Positions 7,279 through 13,795 of a stretch of 16,257 bases of DNA are shown in pieces. The stretch comes from Wenzhouxiangella sp. (GTDB taxonomy: Bacteria > Pseudomonadota > Gammaproteobacteria > Xanthomonadales > Wenzhouxiangellaceae), in contig SKQI01000053.1 of the NCBI GenBank assembly GCA_007119095.1, positions 1 to 16,257 on the forward strand, given 5' to 3'. The position numbers and the translations under genes are program-made. Positions within the stretch are counted from its first letter, which is position 1. Each line of letters begins with the position of its first letter. The notes below the pieces were generated by a model. The model searched no databases and was not told the DNA's origin. It was given only the letters and a program-made list of their open reading frames with translations.

Positions 7279-8250
7279 ATGAAAGCACTCAGATTTGTTG
7301 TCTTTTTGCTGGCATTGCTTGCCATTTCATCCGCTTTCGCCGATGAACAGTCGGAAGCCTGGCTGGCCCTGCATGGAGACTCGGGAATTGAGGAAGTTGA
7401 GGACAGTGAAGTTCCCCAAGAAGCATCCGTTCGAACCAACATTGGTCATTTGTTTACCTACCAGGGTCGGCTGACTCTGCACGGCGAACCCGTGTCCAGT
7501 CTGCATGAGTACCGAGCGAGGCTCTACAACCAAGCCAGCGGCGGCAGTCAGATCGGGCCCCAGCGGACAGGCAACCTGCTGCCTGAAGGAAACGGACTAT
7601 TCACCCTGCAGCTGGATTTCGGTGCTCGCTTCGCCGGAGCCGAGCGCTGGCTGGAACTGGACGTTCGACCATTCTCGATCACCAACCCTCCGGACTGGAC
7701 CACCTTGTCGCCGCGCCAACGTATTACGCCGGCACCGGCCGCAGCGGAGCTGGCCAACGACGAAATCGAGTTCTGGATAATGCCTTTCGATGCAGTTGAG
7801 TTTGATGGCTTCAGCGGTTTGGCGTTTGCTCCCAAAGCAAACGGCACCCTGGAGATCACTAATCTGACAACGGCCCAGAACCGCTTCGTCTACATTCCAG
7901 TCCAGATTCCCGGCCACCTGGCAGGACGCCGACTACGCTTGGTTGATGCCCAGCTTTGTTATGAAGTTGAGTGGGCCAGTGACCCAAGTTTGGGCCTTCG
8001 TGCCTCAGTTTCCGAATGGAATGTGCGACGTGCACGCGCCAATACGACTGGTTATACGTACACCAATCTGGTCAATCAGGAAAACCCGGATATTGGCATC
8101 CCGTCTCAGCCCAGGGTCTGCGAAACGGTCAACGCGATCGCGGGCTCGATGATCGATGGCGCCCTTTTCATTCGCCTGCATGTTGTTATTCAGCAAAACT
8201 TCACGCTGCTGCTGCGTCCCGTTCGCCTGAGGCTGGAGGCCGCACCATGA
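7279..8250 (+). CDS. Secreted protein with N-terminal YQGRL domain
   Basis: The 323-residue protein has a textbook signal peptide (MKALRFVVFLLALLAISSAFA, cleavage before DEQ). The ATG at 7279 is chosen for this and for GGAGG at 7265-7269, nine bases upstream; the frame extends to 7201 without a signal peptide. Residues about 58-155 match a domain I recognise from many secreted or surface proteins: FTYQGRL...G.P...EYRARLY...GNGLFTLQLDFG...ERWLELDVR, closing with TTLSPRQRITPAPAA (141-155). Such domains often precede long variable or trimeric tails; here a beta-rich region of about 165 residues follows instead, with two cysteines. Its stop overlaps the next start as ATGA, so the two secreted proteins are made together. 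Function is unknown; position next to the sigma gene suggests a regulon member. Confidence 0.82.
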   Translation: MKALRFVVFLLALLAISSAFADEQSEAWLALHGDSGIEEVEDSEVPQEASVRTNIGHLFTYQGRLTLHGEPVSSLHEYRARLYNQASGGSQIGPQRTGNLLPEGNGLFTLQLDFGARFAGAERWLELDVRPFSITNPPDWTTLSPRQRITPAPAAAELANDEIEFWIMPFDAVEFDGFSGLAFAPKANGTLEITNLTTAQNRFVYIPVQIPGHLAGRRLRLVDAQLCYEVEWASDPSLGLRASVSEWNVRRARANTTGYTYTNLVNQENPDIGIPSQPRVCETVNAIAGSMIDGALFIRLHVVIQQNFTLLLRPVRLRLEAAP

Positions 8251-8585
8251 TCACGCGAACAAGAAAATCATTCTGGTCGATGGCGCTGGCTGCAAGCTCG
8301 CTGCTCGCAGCCAGCCTGGCCTGGGCCGAACGCCCGCAGGGAGGATCCGGTTACGAGAACCATTGGTATCGGGTCGCCGCTGGCGGAAACACCTTTACCA
8401 CCGGTTCCGGTTACGAAATTGTCGGCACGATTGGTCAATGGGAAACCCCATTTCCATCATTCATTACAGGAGGCGGCTACGCCATCCGGAGTGGATTCTG
8501 GGCAGCGGCAGATCAGCCCTTGCCGGATGAGCTGTTCAGTGATCGCTTCGAATCGCCCGACCGAGTTCAAACCGTCGACCGCTAA
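8247..8585 (+). CDS. Small secreted protein with GTIGQ...GFW module and C-terminal DRFE tag
   Basis: ATG at 8247 (GGAGG at 8235-8239, seven bases upstream) overlaps the previous stop as ATGA and gives 112 residues. A longer reading of the frame from 8016 lies inside the upstream gene and was rejected. A signal peptide (core SMALAASSLLAASLAWA) is cleaved before ERPQ. The mature part is essentially one short module: GYEIVGTIGQWE...GGGYAIRSGFW (55-85). This pattern recurs in secreted proteins of Wenzhouxiangella-like bacteria and planctomycetes as 'GTIGQPDAG...GGYxLxGGFW'. Then follows LPDELFSDRFE (tag at 8526-8552) and a short polar end. The mature chain has no cysteine and no second hydrophobic segment. 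It may be a minimal carrier of the tag. Confidence 0.82.
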   Translation: MITRTRKSFWSMALAASSLLAASLAWAERPQGGSGYENHWYRVAAGGNTFTTGSGYEIVGTIGQWETPFPSFITGGGYAIRSGFWAAADQPLPDELFSDRFESPDRVQTVDR

Positions 8586-8629
8586 CAACACCCGATGCAT
8601 TAGCACTCGGCACCTGCCCGACGCCGGGA

Positions 8630-8658
8630 TTGTCATTGGCCTCAGTCGCGCCTAAACT
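8630..8658 (+). promoter_or_regulatory. Candidate sigma-70 promoter for leader ORF and kinase
   Basis: TTGTCA (8630-8635), a 17-base spacer and TAAACT (8653-8658) give a plausible housekeeping promoter. Transcription would start near 8665, about 25 bases before the leader ORF and 77 before the kinase GTG. It is found by eye only. If real, the kinase is expressed independently of the sigma factor it may control. Confidence 0.4.
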
Positions 8659-8689
8659 GGATCATAGGCGGATTGCCTGAGGGCAGCGC

Positions 8690-8749
8690 ATGCGATCGTT
8701 CCGGGCCCAGGCCCTGACGCCCACGCCGGCCGGCAATAGTCGTGGATAG
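8690..8749 (+). CDS. Short leader ORF overlapping the kinase start
   Basis: ATG at 8690 follows GAGGG (8679-8683) at a good distance and opens a 19-codon frame, MRSFRAQALTPTPAGNSRG, ending in TAG at 8747-8749. This stop lies just inside the kinase gene, whose GTG (8742-8744) has no ribosome site of its own. The arrangement suggests that ribosomes finishing the leader peptide restart at the GTG, so its translation sets kinase levels. The peptide shows no regulatory codon run. It is small enough to be chance, so the call rests on the ribosome site and the 8-base overlap. Confidence 0.42.
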   Translation: MRSFRAQALTPTPAGNSRG

Positions 8750-11141
8750 AGTCCCGCCCGGCACCGGCCCCACCTTTTTCAATCTCTCTTCAGAGGTTGA
8801 GGCGCTGCTGTTCGAAGCGCTTACCCTGCCCCCCGAAGCGCGCCCCGATTTTCTGGAAGGTGCCACCGATGACCCCGCCATTAAGGCTCAGGTCAGGGCG
8901 TTGCTAGACGCGCATGCACAGGCCGATGCCGAGCTCGGCATGCTCGGCGCTCAAATTGAGGCGCTCGGCGAAAGCCCGAACGCGGGCCTGCCGTTTGAAC
9001 GCGCCGGTCCCTGGCGCCTGGTTTCAATCCTGGGTCGCGGTGGCATGAGCGCGGTGTATCGCGTCGAGCGTGATGACGGCGAGTTCGAGCAGACCGCGGC
9101 ACTGAAGCTGTTGCCATCCGGCCCACTGGCCGATGCCATGGTGCAGCGCTTCCGGGCCGAGCGCAGCATCCTTGCCCGGCTCGATCATCCCAACCTGGCC
9201 AGGCTGCTTGATGGCGGGATGACGCAGGACGGCTTGCCTTACCTGGTCATGGAACTGGTCGAGGGCATGCCGATCGACCAATACTGCAGTCAGCACAAGC
9301 TGTCGGTCGATGATCGCCTGGCCCTGTTCGACCAGGTGCTGAAAGTGGTTCAATATGCCCATCAGAACCTGGTCGTCCATCGCGATCTGAAGCCCTCCAA
9401 CATCCTGGTCACCGACCAGGGCCAGGTCAAGCTGCTGGACTTCGGCATCGCCAAGGTGCTGGACGAAGAGCTGGGCTCGGGTGAGGCGACCGAACTGACT
9501 CGTCTCGGTGGCCGGCCAATGACCCTGGCCTGGTCCAGCCCCGAGCAGATCACGGGCTCAGCCATCACCACGGCCACCGATGTCTACACCCTGGGGCTGC
9601 TGCTGTACAAGCTGCTGACCGGCCAGCTGCCGTTCTCGGGCCGGACAGCAGGCGAACTGAGCCAAGCCATCCAGACCGAATCACCAGCTGCGCCTTCCGC
9701 CAGTATCAACGCAAACCCGAAGTCGGCCAAAGCAATAGACAACCGGCCCGAGCGCCTAAGCCGCCGGCTGCATGGCGATCTGGACAATATCGTCCTAAGC
9801 TGTCTCAACAAGGAACCGCAGCGTCGCTACAGCACTGTTGCAGAGCTGGCCGACGACCTGGAGCGACATCAGCGCAAGCTGCCGGTCCGGGCTCGACCGG
9901 ATCGCTGGCGCTATCGAGCCGGTCGCTTTGTAGCCCGTCATCGCCTTGGCGTCAGCCTGGCCCTGATCCTTCCACTTGTGGCTGCCATTGCTGCAGGATG
10001 GCATATCGACCGCCTGGCCAGCGAGCGTGATCGAGCGGAAGCGGCGGCGATGATTGCGGATCGCGAGGCCGCCAAGAGTCGGGCCATCAGCGACTTTCTG
10101 GTTGATTTGTTTGATGCGGCTGACCCGATGCAAAGCGCCGGTTCAGTGTCCGTGCTCGACATCCTGGAACGCGGACTTGAACGAATTGACGAGCTAGACA
10201 GCGAGCCGCTGCTCCAGGCCGAGCTGCTGTCCACGCTGTCCCAGGTCTTGAGAAACACGGCCGATCATGAGGCGGCCAGTTCGCTGACAGACCGGGCACT
10301 TGAGCGCGCACTGTCAACGGATGCCGCTCCGCCAGCGTTGCTTGCGCGTCTTTGGATCGAGGCCGCCGGCATGGCGAGGCGGGTTTCACAACATGACGAA
10401 GCGCTTGCGGCCGCCCGGCATGCCATCGATGCGATTGGACGGGCAGACAGCCCGGAACTGGTGGAAGCGCTCAACGAGCTGGGCCTGGCATTCGGCGGTT
10501 TGGGCCAGTTCGACGAAAGCGAGCAGGCCTTGTTGACGGCAATCGAAACGGCCCAGCGGGTGGAACCAGACGGCAATCAGCTGGCAGGCATCCAGAATAA
10601 CCTCGCCTACCTGTACCGACATATCGGCCGCAATGAGGAAGCGCATCAACTGTTCGGTCTGGTTATGGAGAATCGCCTTGAACACCTCGGCAAGGAAGAC
10701 CCCCTGACCTTGACCAGCATGGGCAACTATGCCGCCACGCTGATGGACAGAGGGGAGCTGGATGAGGCCGAAGCGCTGACTCGTGAGGTGCTGTCGCACT
10801 TTGAAGCCAGGGTCGGTCCGGATCATCACCGCAATGCCAGCCTGGTCTACCGGCTCGGTTTGATCCACCAGCTTCGCGGCCAACTGGCCGAGGCAGAGGC
10901 CATGATTGAACGTGCGCTGGCGCAGCGGCGCAGCGGCTTCGGCGACTCATCGCGAACGGCCCATATCCTGACCAAGCTCGCCGAAATCAATTCGCAGATG
11001 GATCAACACGAGAAAGCCGAGCAACGGCTGCGCGAAGCGCTGGAGATCTACATGGACAACTTCGGCCCCGACCACCCGGCCATTGACAGCACGCTAAAGC
11101 TGATCGCCGAAGCCGAGCAGGCTAGCCTGATAAAGGATTGA
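8742..11141 (+). CDS. Transmembrane Ser/Thr protein kinase with TPR sensor region
   Basis: The 799-residue PknB-like kinase has an N-terminal lead-in (18-65, the LPPEAR...VRALLDAH pattern usual in this subgroup) and a kinase domain at about 91-300. Visible are the glycine loop GRGGMSAVY (98-106), K122 in AALKLL, HRDLKPSN (213-220, catalytic D215), DFG (233-235) and SPE (266-268), all intact, so it should be active. One membrane helix lies near 402-420 (LGVSLALILPLVAAIAAGW), followed by a charged linker and TPR/kinesin-light-chain-like repeats (about 490-790, including GPDHP near 692 and 775). The kinase should be cytoplasmic and the TPRs periplasmic. GTG at 8742 is the only usable start, since a stop lies at 8715-8717 in frame. 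Its likely target is the sigma factor at 6587-7153. Its 3' end overlaps the converging ackA by 20 bases. Confidence 0.95.
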   Translation: MDRVPPGTGPTFFNLSSEVEALLFEALTLPPEARPDFLEGATDDPAIKAQVRALLDAHAQADAELGMLGAQIEALGESPNAGLPFERAGPWRLVSILGRGGMSAVYRVERDDGEFEQTAALKLLPSGPLADAMVQRFRAERSILARLDHPNLARLLDGGMTQDGLPYLVMELVEGMPIDQYCSQHKLSVDDRLALFDQVLKVVQYAHQNLVVHRDLKPSNILVTDQGQVKLLDFGIAKVLDEELGSGEATELTRLGGRPMTLAWSSPEQITGSAITTATDVYTLGLLLYKLLTGQLPFSGRTAGELSQAIQTESPAAPSASINANPKSAKAIDNRPERLSRRLHGDLDNIVLSCLNKEPQRRYSTVAELADDLERHQRKLPVRARPDRWRYRAGRFVARHRLGVSLALILPLVAAIAAGWHIDRLASERDRAEAAAMIADREAAKSRAISDFLVDLFDAADPMQSAGSVSVLDILERGLERIDELDSEPLLQAELLSTLSQVLRNTADHEAASSLTDRALERALSTDAAPPALLARLWIEAAGMARRVSQHDEALAAARHAIDAIGRADSPELVEALNELGLAFGGLGQFDESEQALLTAIETAQRVEPDGNQLAGIQNNLAYLYRHIGRNEEAHQLFGLVMENRLEHLGKEDPLTLTSMGNYAATLMDRGELDEAEALTREVLSHFEARVGPDHHRNASLVYRLGLIHQLRGQLAEAEAMIERALAQRRSGFGDSSRTAHILTKLAEINSQMDQHEKAEQRLREALEIYMDNFGPDHPAIDSTLKLIAEAEQASLIKD

Positions 11142-12231
11142 TCAGCGCGAGCGCCTGTGACGCGATCATTCGCTCCTCATCGGCGGCAACGACCTGAACC
11201 TGAAAGTCGGGCAGGAAAGCCAGACGGCGGACGATGCGCTCGCGCACCGACAAAGCGTTTTCGCCAATCCCGCCGGTGAACACCAGCAGGTCCATGCCGC
11301 CCAGCGACACCACCATTTCACCAATTTTCTGGGCGACCCGGAGAATGAAATAATCGACGGCAAATGCGTGTTCCGGGCTACCCGACCGCAGCAGCTCGGC
11401 CATGTCCGACACACCGCCGGACAGGCCCTTCAGCCCGGACTCATCATGCAGCAGCCGCTCGACTTCCTCCAGGCTAAGGCCCAGGCTTCGCTGCAGATAC
11501 AGCACCACGCCAGGGTCCAGGGCTCCGCAGCGGGTGCCCATGGGCAAGCCTTCCAGGGCCGTCATGCCCATGGTGGTGTCGACGCTGTGCCCGTCCTTCA
11601 GGGCACACAGGCTGGCGCCGTTGCCCAGATGGGCGACGACAACGCGCTCTGGCATGCCGCCCGTTTGCTCGGCAAGCACCCGTGCAGTCCACTCGTAGGA
11701 CAGGCCATGAAAGCCGTAGCGACGAACCCCCTGCTTGCGCACGCCGGCCGGCAAGGCATAGCTGCGAGTGACCGCATCATGGTCGGCGTGGAAGGCGGTA
11801 TCGAAACAGCCGACCTGCGGCAGGTTCGGATTCAGCTCGGCAACGGCCCGAACCGCAGCGAGATTATGCTGCTGGTGCAGCGGCGCCAGCGGCGTATAGC
11901 GTTCCAGGCGGGCAAGCACTTCCTCATCCAGCAAAACGGGGGCACGAAACTCCTCGCCGCCGTGGACAATCCGATGGCCGGCTGCAACCATCTGCCAGTC
12001 GTGATCAGGCGCGCTGACGAATTCAAGCACCTGTGCAATGGCCTCGGTCTGGGTGGTGCCTTCCTCCAGCGACCTTGAGTCTTGCCCGACAAGCCTGAAG
12101 ACCGGGCTTGCACCAATGCCGGTCACCCTCCCGTCGGCCAGCAGCGGCAGATCATCCCTGGCCGCAAACACCCGGAACTTCACGCTCGACGAACCCACGT
12201 TCAGGACCAGGATGGCGGGCGCGCTGCTCAA
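11122..12231 (-). CDS. ackA: Acetate kinase
   Basis: The 369-residue enzyme interconverts acetyl phosphate (or a related acyl phosphate) plus ADP with acetate plus ATP in the cytoplasm. The fold hallmarks are present: NVGSSSVKF (11-19), R87 in GHRIVHGG, D144 in CFDTAFH, H175 in YGFHGLS, HLGNGAS (201-207), R234 in PMGTRCGALDPG and E324 in GGIGEN. These match the substrate and nucleotide residues known from the Methanosarcina enzyme. It is some 30 residues shorter than typical AckA, consistent with the compact form found beside MaoC-Pta fusions. Its ATG overlaps the upstream gene's TGA as ATGA. The partner makes the acyl phosphate, and the true acyl chain could be longer than acetyl. No terminator separates it from the converging kinase gene. 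Confidence 0.95.
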   Translation of the reverse strand: MSSAPAILVLNVGSSSVKFRVFAARDDLPLLADGRVTGIGASPVFRLVGQDSRSLEEGTTQTEAIAQVLEFVSAPDHDWQMVAAGHRIVHGGEEFRAPVLLDEEVLARLERYTPLAPLHQQHNLAAVRAVAELNPNLPQVGCFDTAFHADHDAVTRSYALPAGVRKQGVRRYGFHGLSYEWTARVLAEQTGGMPERVVVAHLGNGASLCALKDGHSVDTTMGMTALEGLPMGTRCGALDPGVVLYLQRSLGLSLEEVERLLHDESGLKGLSGGVSDMAELLRSGSPEHAFAVDYFILRVAQKIGEMVVSLGGMDLLVFTGGIGENALSVRERIVRRLAFLPDFQVQVVAADEERMIASQALALINPLSG

Positions 12232-13640
12232 ACCAGGGCACCTGTCTTGCGTGCCTCGGCGACCTGCACGGCCAGGGCGACGGACATCAGCCGGGTGCGC
12301 AGATTGTCCGAGCGACTGGTCAGAATGACCGGCACGCGCGCGCCCAGGACCAGGCCTGCGGCATCGCTGTTGCCGAGAAAGGTCAGCTGCTTGGCGATCA
12401 TGTTGCCCGCTTCGATATCGGGGGCGATCAGGATATCGGCATCACCGGCCACCTCGGAGACGATGCCCTTGTTGTCGGCCGACTGGCGGCTGATCGCAGC
12501 ATCCAGGCCCAGCGGACCGTCGATGACCGCATGCTCGATCTGGCCGCGATCGGCCATCTTGCACAAAGCGGCTGCATCCAGGGTCGACTGCATCCGGGCG
12601 TTGACCGTTTCCACGGCTGACAGCACCGCCACCCGCGGGCGCAAGCCCTGGTTGCCGGCCATGATGCGCCACAGGCCGATGGCATTGCGGCAGATATCGG
12701 CCTTGATATCCAGCGTCGGCGCGATATTGATCGCCGCGTCGGTAATGATCAGCGGCTTGTGATAGTTCGGCACATCCATCACGTAGGCGTGGCTGATGCG
12801 CCGCTCCGTGCGCAGCCCGCCGGCCGATGCCACCAATGCTGACAGCAACTCGTCAGTGTGCAAGGCGCCCTTCATCAACGCCTGGACCCGACCGCTGGCT
12901 GCCAGGCGTACCGCTTCCTGGGCTGCGGCATGCGAGTGCTCGGCATCGACCAGCTCGCAGTCGGAAATATTCACGCCGGCCTCCTCGGCCGCTGCGCGAA
13001 TGCGCGCCTCCGGGCCCACCAGCACCGGGCTGAGCAGGTTTTCCTCCATGGCCTGGGCAATGGCCTTGATGCCGTGGGCCTGAACGGGGTGAACCACGGC
13101 CGTGCGCAGCGGATCGAGACTGGCGCAGGAGTCGATCAGCTCACGGTAGCGATCGTGGTAGCGGAAGTGCACCTCCGGCAATTCAGCGCGCTTCTTGCGC
13201 ACTTTCTCGGTAGGCGCCAGGACCACGGCCTTGCCACTGACCAGCATTTCACCCAGATCGTTGCGACACTCGCAGTCCATGGTCACGATCGGCTTGTCGT
13301 CGCGCTTCTCGCGCACCGTCACCCTGACATGCACTGTATCGCCGATCCGCACCGGCTTTTCAAAGCGCAGGTTCTGGCTCAGATAAATAGTGCCCGGCCC
13401 CGGCAGCACCGTGCCCAGGACCGTGGAAATCAGCGCGCCCGGCCACATGCCGTGGCCGATGATGCCCTGGAAGATGGTGTTGTTGGCATAGACCTCGTCC
13501 AGATGGGCGGGGTTGACATCGCCGGACATGACCGCGAACAGGTCGATGTCTTCTTTCGACAGGGTTCTGGACAGCCCGGCCTGCTGACCAACCTTGAGCT
13601 CATCGAAGGTGTGATTTTCCAGGTACTCGTCGTTTTTCAC
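12228..13640 (-). CDS. Fusion of MaoC-type enoyl-CoA hydratase and phosphate acetyl/butyryltransferase
   Basis: This 470-residue two-domain enzyme has a hot-dog MaoC domain at about 10-145 with the hydratase motif SGDVNPAHLD (catalytic-type D41 and H46) and GHGMWPGALIS (62-72). A PTA_PTB domain follows at about 170-465, with LMKGALHTDELLSA, the NIAPTLDIKADI segment and a DGPLGLDAAIS stretch. The second half transfers an acyl group from CoA to phosphate; the downstream acetate kinase then makes ATP. Databases carry this as bifunctional enoyl-CoA hydratase/phosphate acetyltransferase. The start is GTG at 13640, with only a weak GGAA about six bases upstream and no better in-frame start. The hydratase half suggests that the real substrate may be a 3-hydroxyacyl- or crotonyl-type CoA rather than acetyl-CoA, which is inference. 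Confidence 0.93.
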   Translation of the reverse strand: MKNDEYLENHTFDELKVGQQAGLSRTLSKEDIDLFAVMSGDVNPAHLDEVYANNTIFQGIIGHGMWPGALISTVLGTVLPGPGTIYLSQNLRFEKPVRIGDTVHVRVTVREKRDDKPIVTMDCECRNDLGEMLVSGKAVVLAPTEKVRKKRAELPEVHFRYHDRYRELIDSCASLDPLRTAVVHPVQAHGIKAIAQAMEENLLSPVLVGPEARIRAAAEEAGVNISDCELVDAEHSHAAAQEAVRLAASGRVQALMKGALHTDELLSALVASAGGLRTERRISHAYVMDVPNYHKPLIITDAAINIAPTLDIKADICRNAIGLWRIMAGNQGLRPRVAVLSAVETVNARMQSTLDAAALCKMADRGQIEHAVIDGPLGLDAAISRQSADNKGIVSEVAGDADILIAPDIEAGNMIAKQLTFLGNSDAAGLVLGARVPVILTSRSDNLRTRLMSVALAVQVAEARKTGALV

Positions 13641-13653
13641 CTTGCATTCCGAA

Positions 13654-13678
13654 TGTCAAAAGCTGACACATGATTATG
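13654..13678 (-). promoter_or_regulatory. Candidate -10 box and overlapping operator upstream of the MaoC-Pta gene
   Basis: On the minus strand CATAAT (13678-13673) matches five of six bases of a -10 box, but no good -35 lies at the right distance. Just downstream TGTCA-N5-TGACA (13668-13654) would cover the predicted transcription start and lie 14-28 bases before the GTG, a typical repressor position. The binding protein is not identifiable. Confidence 0.3.
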
Positions 13679-13759
13679 CACCGTACCCAAGGCAAACTAT
13701 TTGAACAGTTGATGAGCCTGCAAGGCGCTGACTGCGCATGACCGTATCGGATGGTTAAC

Positions 13760-13786
13760 CACCCGCTCCAATGAACGGAGCGGGTG
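13760..13786 (-). terminator. Hairpin terminator after the beta-helix protein gene
   Basis: A perfect 10-bp stem, CACCCGCTCC against GGAGCGGGTG, with a 7-base loop lies ten bases past the TAG at 13798-13796. It is the strongest hairpin seen in the window. Only two T residues follow on the minus strand (GGTTAACC), so termination may be weak or rely on the stem alone. It also separates this gene from the upstream region of the MaoC-Pta gene. Confidence 0.6.
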
Positions 13787-13795
13787 ATTGTCAAC

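Noticed and set aside
8016..8246. N-terminal extension of the small GTIGQ protein
   Set aside because: It lies inside the upstream secreted-protein gene; the start at 8247 has a ribosome site, ATGA coupling and a signal peptide.
11368..12078. Plus-strand open frame of 236 codons
   Set aside because: It is antisense to ackA, whose catalytic residues are all present; the translation has no known motif.
12858..13673. Plus-strand open frame of 271 codons
   Set aside because: It is antisense to the MaoC-Pta fusion gene and looks like GC-rich shadow coding, with no domain or ribosome site.
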